Positions 1 through 8,072 of a stretch of 64,000 bases of DNA are shown one piece after another; within the stretch, counting starts at the first letter, position 1; each line of letters begins with the position of its first letter. The notes beneath the pieces are model-generated. The model worked only from the letters and a program-made list of their open reading frames with translations, made no database searches and was not told where the DNA came from. Position numbers and translations under genes: made by a program. Origin of the DNA: Promethearchaeota archaeon. GTDB taxonomy: Archaea > Asgardarchaeota > Lokiarchaeia > Helarchaeales > RDOG01. The stretch is from the NCBI GenBank assembly GCA_011365055.1, contig RDOG01000009.1, forward strand, positions 108,548-172,547. Reading direction: 5' to 3'.

Positions 1-41
1 CATAGTATTTTAAAATCCATAAAATTTATTTTATCCAAGGT

Positions 42-173
42 GCCGAGGGGGGGCTTCGGTCCCCCGATTTCCGGAATACACGCCTCATTAGGAGTAACGT
101 AACTTTATGAGTCCGGCGCATATTCGTGCGAAGCGACGTGATTCGCGCTTCTAACCAGCTAAGCCACCTCGGC
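42..173 (-). tRNA. tRNA with CAU anticodon (Met-type), two introns
   Basis: Read on the minus strand, a 7-bp acceptor stem GCCGAGG/CCTCGGC closes the gene. The D-arm GCTT...AAGC, anticodon stem CCGGA/TCCGG with loop CTCATAA, and T-stem GGGGG/CCCCC are all present. The gene is about 132 nt because of two insertions: about 29 nt between the D-arm and the anticodon stem, and about 29 nt after the anticodon loop, where intron ATGAG can pair with exon CTCAT. Both look like bulge-helix-bulge introns. The T-loop is ACCGAAG rather than the usual TTC-type loop. G1-C72 argues against an initiator; elongator Met or CAU-reading Ile cannot be separated by eye. Confidence 0.85.
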
Positions 174-189
174 GTGGTGGAATTTTTAA

Positions 190-204
190 TACGTTTAAAT
201 TAAG
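190..204 (-). promoter_or_regulatory. TATA-like box for tRNA-Met
   Basis: On the minus strand AATTTAAACG lies about 23-28 nt upstream of the tRNA 5' end (position 173), the spacing expected for an archaeal TATA element. This is inferred from spacing and base content only. Confidence 0.4.
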
Positions 205-257
205 GTCTGTATTTAATAACTTATGCTTTTTTTTAAAAATTTTTTTTCTTTGAGGAG

Positions 258-548
258 TCAGAGGAAATTCAGATCGTCATCGACAATGACCTTGTCCTGG
301 TGGCGTTCGGTATAATAGTCGTCTTGGTCAGGGGGATGTAAAAATTCGGTTTCCGTATAGATAGCGAATTTATAAGTTATTTCGTAAGCGCGCTTACCTT
401 GGAGAACGATTTCTTTAGGATCTTCCATGATAAACTCGATCAAGCTTCTAAATGAGAGATGACCACTTCCACCTGCATGTTCTCCGAGGTGATGTTCAAT
501 TTCAATTTTTTCTCGAATTTTTTTTTCCAGTGCTTTTAAATCTACCAT
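258..548 (-). CDS. hypothetical protein (96 aa)
   Basis: I recognise no family. The frame is open from a GTG at 560, but the ATG at 548 (MVDLKALEKK) is the more natural start. The N-terminal third is a charged amphipathic helix (KALEKKIREKIEIEHH), followed by a short Gly/His-rich turn and a predicted alpha/beta part that ends in an acidic tail. It is soluble, without a signal peptide. It lies co-directional with and downstream of the 134-aa gene at 647-1051. Local GC looks higher than in most of the window. Confidence 0.5.
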   Translation of the reverse strand: MVDLKALEKKIREKIEIEHHLGEHAGGSGHLSFRSLIEFIMEDPKEIVLQGKRAYEITYKFAIYTETEFLHPPDQDDYYTERHQDKVIVDDDLNFL

Positions 549-646
549 GAAATGGGTCACGCTTCCTTGTATTAATAATTTATAAGAAATGAGGGGCAGA
601 AAACCGCGAATAAATTTCGTATCATAATGAATAAGGGAAGAGCAAA

Positions 647-1051
647 TTATAATTTAAATTCCGAACGCATGTCGACGCTCAAGTTAATTTTAAATTCTCC
701 GGAGGACATTAACAATGCCAGCAAGCTCTCTTTTAAAGCGATCTTGTTTTCATATTCGATGAATGCTCGCCATTCTTCATCAGAAGCTTTCAGAGATTCT
801 TTATAAAATTCAATCCATTTTTTACTTAGTGCTTTCTTTTTTTCCACTAGTAACCGATATTCAGGTTTAGTTTCGAGGTAATCAAAAATGTTTTTGATGA
901 TATCTTCCAGATCTCCGGGATCAATTGAGCCATCTTCGAGCGGTTGAAGGACTTCAGGTTTTTGAGTAATGATAGATTGTAATTTATAAGTAAGAGTGAA
1001 TTGAAATTGCGCATTTTCTTTTAAAAATTCCGTGTATTTTTCCATGTTCAT
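647..1051 (-). CDS. hypothetical protein (134 aa), helical
   Basis: No family recognised. GGTGA sits about 8 nt upstream of the ATG at 1051, supporting this start over a TTG at 1066. The product is predicted to be almost entirely helical and strongly charged, with no membrane segment or cysteine pair. It faces the divergent gene at 1199 across a short AT-rich promoter region and is followed about 100 nt later by the other small gene on the same strand. Function unknown. Confidence 0.55.
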   Translation of the reverse strand: MNMEKYTEFLKENAQFQFTLTYKLQSIITQKPEVLQPLEDGSIDPGDLEDIIKNIFDYLETKPEYRLLVEKKKALSKKWIEFYKESLKASDEEWRAFIEYENKIALKESLLALLMSSGEFKINLSVDMRSEFKL

Positions 1052-1198
1052 GAACACGTTCACCAAATTAGAGATATTTAAGTATTGAATGAATGTAGTT
1101 AATATATATTTAGACGCCTAGGAATTTAATTCTTTGTAATTTTCCGACAAAAAAGTTTTTGTACGACGTTGCACATAGTGTAAGTGGGTGGGGTATTC

Positions 1199-1609
1199 TT
1201 GAGCCAAGATGAGAGCATTGTTAAAAAAAATGCTATAATAAATTTGTGGAAAGAGTATTATGAGGAACTCGTTAAGGTAAAACGAGCCATATCAAATAGT
1301 TTATATGATGTAGCAATTAATCCGTTGGAAAAGGCAAAAATAATACTTAAAGAACTAGAAATTGCTAAAGAGCCGAAGGTAAAAGCAAGATATCATGAAT
1401 TAATGGTATTTGAATTCATGTTATGTAATTATTTAAAAAATCGAACACGTAGTCCTTTAGAGGACAAGAAGATGGACTTAAGATTTGAACGATATAGAGC
1501 CATGTTAGCTGCTGAAAAAGCCATAGACCGAAATGATGAGGAAGCAGCGTTAAATTATTTAAAGAAAGCTAAATCCATGGCTGAACAATTATCAAATTTT
1601 AATCATTAA
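1199..1609 (+). CDS. hypothetical helical protein (136 aa)
   Basis: No family recognised. The TTG at 1199 follows a GGTGGGG stretch at ribosome-binding distance, so it is preferred over a GTG at 1184. The protein is all-helical. Its last 45 residues (AEKAIDRNDEEAALNYLKKA) look like one TPR- or MIT-type helical hairpin, which would suit protein binding; this is only a pattern impression. It is a single gene, divergent from 647-1051, and ends just before the tRNA cluster. Confidence 0.55.
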   Translation: MSQDESIVKKNAIINLWKEYYEELVKVKRAISNSLYDVAINPLEKAKIILKELEIAKEPKVKARYHELMVFEFMLCNYLKNRTRSPLEDKKMDLRFERYRAMLAAEKAIDRNDEEAALNYLKKAKSMAEQLSNFNH

Positions 1610-1678
1610 TAGTTGGACGTTTTTACGCAATCACGAGCCTCATAAATAAAACAAGCTCTAGTTAGAATTAAAACTGGA

Positions 1679-1749
1679 GCCTCTGGCGGGGATTGAACCC
1701 GCGACCTACAGCTTACAAGGCTGTCGCTCTACCACTAAGCAACAGAGGC
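1679..1749 (-). tRNA. tRNA-Thr(UGU)
   Basis: Acceptor GCCTCTG pairs with CAGAGGC. The anticodon stem ACAGC/GCTGT encloses CTTGTAA, giving anticodon TGT. The T-arm is GCGGG-TTCAATC-CCCGC. The discriminator is T and CCA is encoded directly after it. No intron. It is the last gene of a minus-strand RNA cluster (5S-like, Trp, Pro, Thr). Confidence 0.95.
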
Positions 1750-1777
1750 ACGATATCTAGAGATATTTCGTGATGGT

Positions 1778-1851
1778 GGGAAGAGAGGGATTTGAACCCC
1801 CGATCCCGTGGTCCCAAACCACGAATCATAACCAAGCTAGACCATCTTCCC
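1778..1851 (-). tRNA. tRNA-Pro(UGG)
   Basis: Acceptor GGGAAGA pairs with TCTTCCC. The anticodon stem CGTGG/CCACG encloses TTTGGGA, giving anticodon TGG. The T-loop is TTCAAAT. Discriminator A is followed by an encoded CCA. No intron. It lies between the Thr and Trp tRNA genes on the same strand. Confidence 0.95.
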
Positions 1852-1965
1852 GATGCAATTTTTTAAATTTCTAGACTTTAGAACTGCTGAAAGATATATA
1901 ATTGTTTTTAACGTGGATTTTCTCCAAGAGAATCTAACGTCGCTTTAATTACATGATAAGAAGGT

Positions 1966-2130
1966 GGGGACGGAGAGATTTGAACTCCCGATAAACGAGT
2001 TTCTCCGAAGAGCGCTCCAGAAATACATCATCCTAGCGTCAGATTTCTTTTCTATTTCTTTTCTGGAGCCCGTTGTCATACCTGGTTGTCCATTTTCGCG
2101 GGAGGCGAAAAATTTCTAGACCACGTCCCC
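1966..2130 (-). tRNA. tRNA-Trp(CCA) with two introns
   Basis: Acceptor GGGGACG pairs with CGTCCCC. The D-arm reads GTCTAG...CCAGGTATGAC, interrupted by an insert of about 30 nt containing a CGC/GCG-closed hairpin. The anticodon stem ACGGG/CTCGT encloses CTCCA, giving anticodon CCA. A second, about 60-nt intron follows the anticodon loop and contains TTTCTGGAG, complementary to exon CTCCAGAAA. The T-arm is GGGAG-TTCAAAT-CTCTC. Archaeal tRNA-Trp introns often carry a box C/D guide; CTGA and ATGATG motifs occur in this intron, but the full guide geometry is not clear. The tRNA starts directly after the 5S-like element. Confidence 0.85.
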
Positions 2131-2245
2131 AAAATAGAAGTGATGATGAAACGGGATTTATAGATCTTGGAGTCCAGTTTACCGTGTTCGGTATGAGAAC
2201 GGATGTTACCTTTAGCCTATGACCGTATCGCAATACAGCCGTCAA
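2131..2245 (-). rRNA. 5S rRNA-like gene, aberrant 3' half
   Basis: On the minus strand, CATAG followed by AACATCCGTTCTCAT and CCGAACACGG reproduces the 5S rRNA loop A to helix III/loop C core in correct order and spacing (roughly 2182-2221). Its place at the head of a tRNA cluster fits. I cannot draw normal helices II, IV and V, and no clear helix I partner is visible before tRNA-Trp begins at 2130, so boundaries are approximate. It may be a divergent 5S, a 5S with an insertion, or a decayed copy. Confidence 0.5.
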
Positions 2246-2826
2246 AGCTTCACATTGGATCTCTCACAATATTACCACAATGACCGCGCCAAAGCTTAAA
2301 TCGGCCTGGACTTCAATCCTTGACCCGTTATTGTTTTTTTTAATTGTTTCTTAGTTTTAAACCGACGAAACATCGATTTACTTAGGAAACTATAAGCAAT
2401 AGTTTAATTTCATGATTTGAACTACTTGATAAAATATAATAATTTCATTACTATTTTATTTAAAAAAATTGTTCAAGATTTCTACATCTTAAGGAATCAA
2501 GAATTTTAAAAAAAATAAAATCGTTATCTTGTCTTAACTACAGTAATTTTTTCTGCTGTAAATAAATTAACGGTATTGATTTTTAATTGAGAACAATTAG
2601 TAAAGATCATACACGAATAGTTATTGTTTCTTTGTTTGAAGAGTTAAATAGTTATCCGAATTAGTTTTAAATATAGTTTCTGAAGTTAATGATGTCATGA
2701 TGCGTAATTTTAAATAGAATCATTTGGTTTATCTACGTGTTTGGTGCAATTATTGTTAGAAATATTTTAAAAATTAAAATCTATTTACCAAGCTGTTCAA
2801 AATTTTTTCAATTAAAGTGAAATAGT
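2246..2826. other. AT-rich intergenic region
   Basis: No gene is visible between the 5S-like element and the DUF1512 gene. On the minus strand ATTTAAGC (about 2294-2301) is a candidate TATA box for the RNA cluster, predicting transcription start near 2271. A second CGGTCAT stretch near 2283 resembles the one inside the 5S-like gene. The rest is low-complexity AT-rich sequence. Confidence 0.6.
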
Positions 2827-3957
2827 ATGACACAATTATTTGGTGGAACAACAGATATTTTCAGTCTCATCTTTCAACTCGCATTTTTTGCACTTTTCTT
2901 CATCATGATGTTCTATGGAACGAAAATTCAATCGTGGGGTTGGTTAAGGGCTATTGAAAGTGCAACCGGTAAACTGCAATTAATGGCACATGAAGGAAGA
3001 GAAAAGCTCATCACTTTCATTAAAGAAAGAGGAAAACCGGAGGAAGATCCAAGAAAGAAAGTTGGTGATTTTCTAGAATTTTTTACCGTCGAACCTGTGG
3101 AGAAAGATCCCGCTGGAGTGATGCAAAGACTTGAACATGTGCTTAATATAAGAGAAAAAAGATTTCGAGAACACGTTAAGCTCATGGCACCCAATGCATC
3201 AGGAGTAGATAGAGCCAACATGGAAGGCACGTTAGAAACTGCAATGATTCTTCACCTGATTTATCGAGTCGTGCGTCATTATTACATTTTGGGAAAAAAA
3301 ACCCAATCAGCGATCGTTATCATGCAAATCCAAATGCAACTTGGATTAATCATGAAAATGGCCAAATCGATAATGGAGGCTTTAAAAGCATTTTCACAAG
3401 GAAAACCGATTGGTGATAGCGTGGGACCCTATATCGCTGCTTCTTTTATAAGAGATTATGAGAAAAAGGGAGCTCAAGTAAAAGTTGTCGATGAATATAC
3501 TGAAGATACAACGTTATATGAATTAGATATAGAAGGAAGGCACTCATACATCATAAGGGCTACGGGACCGGGATCCCAAGTAGGAAAACCAGGAGAAGCA
3601 ATAAAAAAAGTGTTAGAAGAAAGAGGCGAACGAATTAAACGATTATTCATGATTGATGCAGGTTTAAAATTAGAAGGAGAAAAGACAGGCGACATCATTG
3701 AAGGTGTTGGAGCGGTCATTGGTGGTCCGGGAGTAGAAAAATATAAAATTGAAACAACAGGCGTTAAATTACAGATACCCATGGATGGTTTCGTCATAAA
3801 AGAATCAGAAGAAGACGCTTATGGAGCCATGAAGAAAGAAATTGGAGATGCAGTACCAAAAGTGAAAGAATTACTAAAAGCTGCGATATTAAAGAGAACT
3901 GAGCCTGGAGACGAAATAATAATAGCAGGTATTGGAAATACAATAGGAATCGCGTGA
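2827..3957 (+). CDS. DUF1512 family membrane protein
   Basis: The 376-aa length and sequence match my recollection of the archaeal DUF1512 family: an N-terminal membrane segment (about residues 12-32), a WGWLRAIE segment, DPRKKVGDFLEFFTVEP and a long helical region. The C-terminal half is Gly-rich alpha/beta (GEAIKKVLEERG, GAVIGGPGVEKYKIE, a final GIGNTIGIA). The family is archaeal and its function is unknown to me. The following double zinc-ribbon membrane protein starts 11 nt downstream, so the two are probably co-transcribed. Confidence 0.75.
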   Translation: MTQLFGGTTDIFSLIFQLAFFALFFIMMFYGTKIQSWGWLRAIESATGKLQLMAHEGREKLITFIKERGKPEEDPRKKVGDFLEFFTVEPVEKDPAGVMQRLEHVLNIREKRFREHVKLMAPNASGVDRANMEGTLETAMILHLIYRVVRHYYILGKKTQSAIVIMQIQMQLGLIMKMAKSIMEALKAFSQGKPIGDSVGPYIAASFIRDYEKKGAQVKVVDEYTEDTTLYELDIEGRHSYIIRATGPGSQVGKPGEAIKKVLEERGERIKRLFMIDAGLKLEGEKTGDIIEGVGAVIGGPGVEKYKIETTGVKLQIPMDGFVIKESEEDAYGAMKKEIGDAVPKVKELLKAAILKRTEPGDEIIIAGIGNTIGIA

Positions 3958-3968
3958 GTTGAAGTAAG

Positions 3969-4607
3969 ATGGAAGAAGATAGAGGGGAAATGCGAAAAAG
4001 CGGTTCAATACTCCGAGGAATAGGCATGTTTCTGATGATAATGGGTATGTTTTTTGTCATTATGGTAATGTTCCCCTTTCTTTACGGGATCACGCTTGAT
4101 CAATCTTTCAGTTTTATCGGTTTCATAATGGCGATCGTGGGATTTGGATTATTATTTATATCCATGTTTTTGCGTATAGTGAAGAGATATGAATCATTTT
4201 CTTTTCTTAAATGCTCGCTTGAGAAGTGTGAATACAATGAAGTTCGAGATTTTCATAAAGGGGATTATGTCTTTAAAGAATTAGAAAGAACTTGTAAAAA
4301 ATGTGGTTCCAACATGTATATCAATCAAATTGCTGAATTACCATTAAAGATGTATAAAACTGAAGAGTATCCAATAAAAGATAAAAAACCTGATAAAGAT
4401 AAAGAGAAGTTTATAACAAAAACTCTCATTAAATGCGATGATCCAAGTTGTGATTATGAAGAAACAAGAGATTTTCAAGAAAATGATGTTGTTTTCAAGA
4501 AAATTGAAAACAAAAAATGTTCAAAGTGTAATTCATTATTATATATTCACGAAATTCATGATATATCGGAAGAAAAGTTAAAAACGTTAATAGAAGAAAA
4601 ATCGTAA
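3969..4607 (+). CDS. membrane protein with two zinc-ribbon repeats
   Basis: 212 aa. Two membrane segments lie at about residues 14-36 and 43-63. The soluble part holds two copies of one zinc-ribbon-like unit: CSLEKC...CKKC (about 77-117) and CDDPSC...CSKC (about 155-190). Both copies share a (V/T)RDF...(D/N)(Y/V)VFK core, so this is an internal duplication. Each unit offers four cysteines for one zinc. It sits just downstream of the DUF1512 gene and is convergent with coaD. Specific function unknown. Confidence 0.65.
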   Translation: MEEDRGEMRKSGSILRGIGMFLMIMGMFFVIMVMFPFLYGITLDQSFSFIGFIMAIVGFGLLFISMFLRIVKRYESFSFLKCSLEKCEYNEVRDFHKGDYVFKELERTCKKCGSNMYINQIAELPLKMYKTEEYPIKDKKPDKDKEKFITKTLIKCDDPSCDYEETRDFQENDVVFKKIENKKCSKCNSLLYIHEIHDISEEKLKTLIEEKS

Positions 4608-4620
4608 CCTTCTTTTTTAT

Positions 4621-5100
4621 TTACTTGTTTAGATTCCCCTTTTCATCTATTATACCTTGCCTCATTCTTGTCGAAGAAATAGGATTTCCGTCTTTGGCTA
4701 AAACCATATCTATAGTAACAAAGTCTAATGGAGGAAGGTTTTTTTCCTTTCTCTTTCTATTAATGTTTTCATCCATGTATCTTGTATCCGTGCTTACGAT
4801 AATAGCTTCTAGACCTTGATCTTCTATTGAAGGGCCGTACGGATCAGTTAATTTTATAATGATCGTGCGATTTATCAGGTTCTTTTTTGTTAAAAAATCA
4901 ATTATATTTTTTTTCCTTATTTCATAAGAAGGAATTTTCTCATTTAACGTTTTATGTCTTGTCATTTCGTCAGTAGTGAGTCCGATCATGACTTGTTCAC
5001 TTATTTCGAAAGCTTTAGAAATTAATGTGACGTGCCCTGAATGTAAAGGAGGAGAAAAGGTGCCAGATACCCCAACTAACTTGTATCTTTTATTTTTCAT
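4621..5100 (-). CDS. coaD: archaeal phosphopantetheine adenylyltransferase
   Basis: Catalyses ATP + 4'-phosphopantetheine to dephospho-CoA in CoA synthesis. The nucleotidyltransferase signature is present as SGTFSPPLHSGH (usual GGTFDxLHxGH), with LTTDEM, YEIRKK and the C-terminal ISSTRMRQG motif. The 159-aa length suits the archaeal COG1019 type. It is the last gene of the long minus-strand cluster, 7 nt after the multi-TM protein gene, so it may be transcribed with the MoxR/DUF58 module without a functional link. The Gly/Asp-to-Ser changes in the first motif are slightly unusual. Confidence 0.85.
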   Translation of the reverse strand: MKNKRYKLVGVSGTFSPPLHSGHVTLISKAFEISEQVMIGLTTDEMTRHKTLNEKIPSYEIRKKNIIDFLTKKNLINRTIIIKLTDPYGPSIEDQGLEAIIVSTDTRYMDENINRKRKEKNLPPLDFVTIDMVLAKDGNPISSTRMRQGIIDEKGNLNK

Positions 5101-5107
5101 AATGATA

Positions 5108-6715
5108 CTACTTTTTTTTCATTTCTTTTTCTTTCTTTTTTTTCTCTTTTTCTGCTTTTTGTTCTTCTTTCAAGATTTCCTTGTACTCTTCTTCTTCTTT
5201 CAATTTAATTTCTTCTAATTCTTTATCTTCAACGTGTTCTCTGTATATTTTTGGTCGTTTAAGAATTTTAATTATCGATCCAATTGTTGGGAATAATAGG
5301 CAAATAGGTAATAATAAAATGATTATGATTTCTCTTGTTAATAATTCAATGCTATTAAGAATGTCGGGTTGGCCAATGAGGATTAGGATGTTTGTTGTAC
5401 TTATGACAAGAAGTCCAAGAAGAATGAACATTGTAAGTCTAATTACCGTGCCCCTAAGTGCACTTAATAATAGATTTTTCATTTCAGGAGCTGCTGCTTT
5501 TGCAGTTAATGATTCTTTGGCATTCTTATCTTGTGCATATCGAGTTTCAATATATGAAAATAATTGATTAACTTTATCCAATTCCAGAATTTCTTCTTCT
5601 TCTCCTATTTCTTCCTCAGTTTTCTTTTCCTTTTTCTTTTTCTCTTGTTTTTTCTCAATATCCTTTCGTTTTTCAATCATTTCTCTCATGTAATCAAATG
5701 CAGCAGAAGAGAAAAATCTCCGTATAGAAATAGATTGAGTTTCTCCTTCTTCTAACATTTCCTTTTTTTCTTGTTCCAGTTTTTCTTGTTTAATTTTTGC
5801 TAATCGTTCTAATTCTTCCATCTGTAGTTTCAAGCGTTTTTCTCGTTCACTTGAGGGGAGCAGAACGTCATACATATGAGCAGTCTGAAATGAGGTTTCC
5901 AAAAAGAGCATATTTAAAAGGGCAATCCATACTATTGGACCCACAAAAAAGAGTAATGGATTTCCAATCAAAGATTGTTCCGCCCATGAATTTATTAGTC
6001 CAGTTTCAGCCATTAAAGATGCTCCAATTGCTGAAAAATTTGTTCCTCCTTTAAATGAATTGAAAAATACCAAAAAAACCATAAATAAAAAAATCATTAC
6101 AACCCATTTTGATGATCTCTTCACAAGATACTTCACAGTATAAATTAAACAAACGATAATGGGTATGATCAAGATATAACTAAAAATGATAGTCCACTCT
6201 CCTGCAGGAATATAAGAGAAAATTTCACCAATAGAGGGAGTTAAGATAGCCAAAACCATTGTTGTTTGTAATAAGAGGAAGCTGATGAATGCCCATCTCG
6301 AATTACAATTGAAAATGAAGTAAATAAATGCAATTACAGATCCAACAATACAAATTTGAAATAATCCAAAATAGAAAGCTCTAAAAAAGACATCTGCAGA
6401 AACACCAATAGGACTCAAAGGCATTACATCAGGTAAAATGTTATAATTAATGCCTAAGAATTCGTAGATTGGTTTAATCATTACCTTCCAGCCTGCATAG
6501 AACAATCTAAAGAAATTATTAAATGCTTGTCCAATGAGGATAAAAATATTAGAAAAAAAAGTAGGAAGTGCAGTAAGATCCCAGACATTAGGAGTTAATA
6601 ATCCCGTGGTAAAAATAATAGTTAACACAAAAAGCACTGAAGTAAGAATTCTTAACGTGTTTATTGATTTCTCACTTTTGAATTCTTTTGTTATGTAGTC
6701 ACTGATCACCGACAT
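5108..6715 (-). CDS. multi-TM protein with charged coiled coils
   Basis: 535 aa. About seven membrane segments fill residues 20-270, followed by a Lys/Glu-rich coiled coil (about 285-400), two more membrane segments (about 422-480) and a very charged Lys/Glu C-terminal tail. I recognise no family. It lies 11 nt after the DUF58 gene in the MoxR-DUF58-transglutaminase cluster, a position that suggests a membrane component of the same assembly. The AT-rich repeats in the charged tail make spurious frames on the other strand. Confidence 0.7.
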   Translation of the reverse strand: MSVISDYITKEFKSEKSINTLRILTSVLFVLTIIFTTGLLTPNVWDLTALPTFFSNIFILIGQAFNNFFRLFYAGWKVMIKPIYEFLGINYNILPDVMPLSPIGVSADVFFRAFYFGLFQICIVGSVIAFIYFIFNCNSRWAFISFLLLQTTMVLAILTPSIGEIFSYIPAGEWTIIFSYILIIPIIVCLIYTVKYLVKRSSKWVVMIFLFMVFLVFFNSFKGGTNFSAIGASLMAETGLINSWAEQSLIGNPLLFFVGPIVWIALLNMLFLETSFQTAHMYDVLLPSSEREKRLKLQMEELERLAKIKQEKLEQEKKEMLEEGETQSISIRRFFSSAAFDYMREMIEKRKDIEKKQEKKKKEKKTEEEIGEEEEILELDKVNQLFSYIETRYAQDKNAKESLTAKAAAPEMKNLLLSALRGTVIRLTMFILLGLLVISTTNILILIGQPDILNSIELLTREIIIILLLPICLLFPTIGSIIKILKRPKIYREHVEDKELEEIKLKEEEEYKEILKEEQKAEKEKKKKEKEMKKK

Positions 6716-6726
6716 AAAAATTCAAC

Positions 6727-8058
6727 CTACATCAAACCTTTTCCTGCTCTCTTTGCTTTTTGATATTCATTAATTACGATAGGGAAGAAATCGTCAGGTC
6801 CAACGTCTATACAATTGATACCTAAATTACGCATTTTTTGTTTTAATTCAGATCTTTTTTCCCATAACTCTTCAGAAATCGCTGAGCTAAGCGCTTTATC
6901 GACATCAGATAATTCTTCGGGTCTTCCTTCAAACCAAGGACCAAAAGGACTTATTACAATAACTTGATGCTTGTAGGACCGTGCTATTTTTAATGCTTCA
7001 ATAAATTCATCTTTAACATCTTCCATGTCAGTTATTAAAAAGAAGAAACTAGCTTTCGAAATCCGTTTAACAGCATAATCCATGGCCTCTTTTAATACTT
7101 TCTTACCTTTTGCTTGAGCTTTTGCTAAGTGATCCATAATATAATAAATTTGTCTATTACTCGCAGATGGTTCAAGAAAATAGTGCAAACGATCAGAAAA
7201 CATCATTAAACCTACATTATCACGTCTTTCTAAAGCTAAATTAGAAAGAAGAATGCTAGCACGAATGGAATATTCTAATTTATCAATTTCAAACTTACCG
7301 CGAGTCATAGTTTTTGAAACATCTAATAAAATCAATATTCTAATGTTCTTTTCGCTTTCATATTCTCGAATCAAAAATTTATTTTCTTTTTTAGCGGATG
7401 CTTTCCAATCGATTCTCCGGAACTCATCACTAGTTTCATAATCACGAATTCCGTAAAAATCACTACCTAATCCTTTCATTCTTGAAGAATGAACTCCATA
7501 TAGAATTCCTTGCCTTCTTTTAGAGGCAAACGCTTCCATACGCTTGATATCTTGATAATCGGGATAAACCAAGCATTCAGTAACAACGGGAAGACCTGCG
7601 GTTTCAAAATGAAGACCTAATCGATCTCTAACAACTAATTGCGCGGGTCCTAAATTATAAGCTCCTCTTAATTTAGCTTGCAAGATGTAGGAAAATGTTA
7701 TTTCACTTTTTGCATCGAGCCTCGTCCCTATCCAATTTTCACCTAGAACTAAAGTAAAAGCCTCAGTTGGGAAGACATCAAAGACTTCAATGAAATTATA
7801 ATTCTTGTTTCCAATATTTTTTATTTTTATTGAAACTTGTAGAAAATCATTAACAAAGACCTTATCTTTATCGTAAAAACGTTCAAGTTGCAAATCTTTA
7901 TTTGCATCAATACTTGCTTCAAAAATAGGAATATCTATAACCGCACCTAATAGCAAAAATATTCCTATTATTATAAAGTAGAAATTGTTTATCACAAACC
8001 CCAAGAAAAGCAAGATCATGCCAAACGTGATCAAAGATTTGCAGCGTTCAGTAATCAT
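6727..8058 (-). CDS. DUF58 family protein (vWA-like)
   Basis: 443 aa. Two membrane segments lie at about residues 8-42, followed by a beta-rich domain and the DUF58 core with RDYETSDEFRRIDWKASA and FLIREYE. A von Willebrand A-like domain follows with the metal-site motif DVSKTM. DUF58 proteins are usual partners of MoxR ATPases, whose gene ends 14 nt upstream. The protein probably acts at the membrane as the vWA partner of the chaperone-like ATPase. Start ATG at 8058. Confidence 0.88.
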   Translation of the reverse strand: MITERCKSLITFGMILLFLGFVINNFYFIIIGIFLLLGAVIDIPIFEASIDANKDLQLERFYDKDKVFVNDFLQVSIKIKNIGNKNYNFIEVFDVFPTEAFTLVLGENWIGTRLDAKSEITFSYILQAKLRGAYNLGPAQLVVRDRLGLHFETAGLPVVTECLVYPDYQDIKRMEAFASKRRQGILYGVHSSRMKGLGSDFYGIRDYETSDEFRRIDWKASAKKENKFLIREYESEKNIRILILLDVSKTMTRGKFEIDKLEYSIRASILLSNLALERRDNVGLMMFSDRLHYFLEPSASNRQIYYIMDHLAKAQAKGKKVLKEAMDYAVKRISKASFFFLITDMEDVKDEFIEALKIARSYKHQVIVISPFGPWFEGRPEELSDVDKALSSAISEELWEKRSELKQKMRNLGINCIDVGPDDFFPIVINEYQKAKRAGKGLM

Positions 8059-8072
8059 TTTTAGGCTTTCCT

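Noticed and set aside
2140..2148. GTGATGATGA, resembling a C box of a box C/D sRNA on the plus strand
   Set aside because: No CTGA D box or guide follows within 60 nt, and the strand is antisense to the 5S-like gene.
2039..2245. Open frame of 68 codons on the minus strand
   Set aside because: It lies across the 5S-like core and the tRNA-Trp gene, so the frame is a by-product of structural RNA sequence.
5564..5755. Plus-strand frames rich in Phe/Leu (also near 4976-5218)
   Set aside because: They are the complement of the Lys/Glu-rich coiled coils of the multi-TM protein; Lys codons read backwards give Phe/Leu runs.
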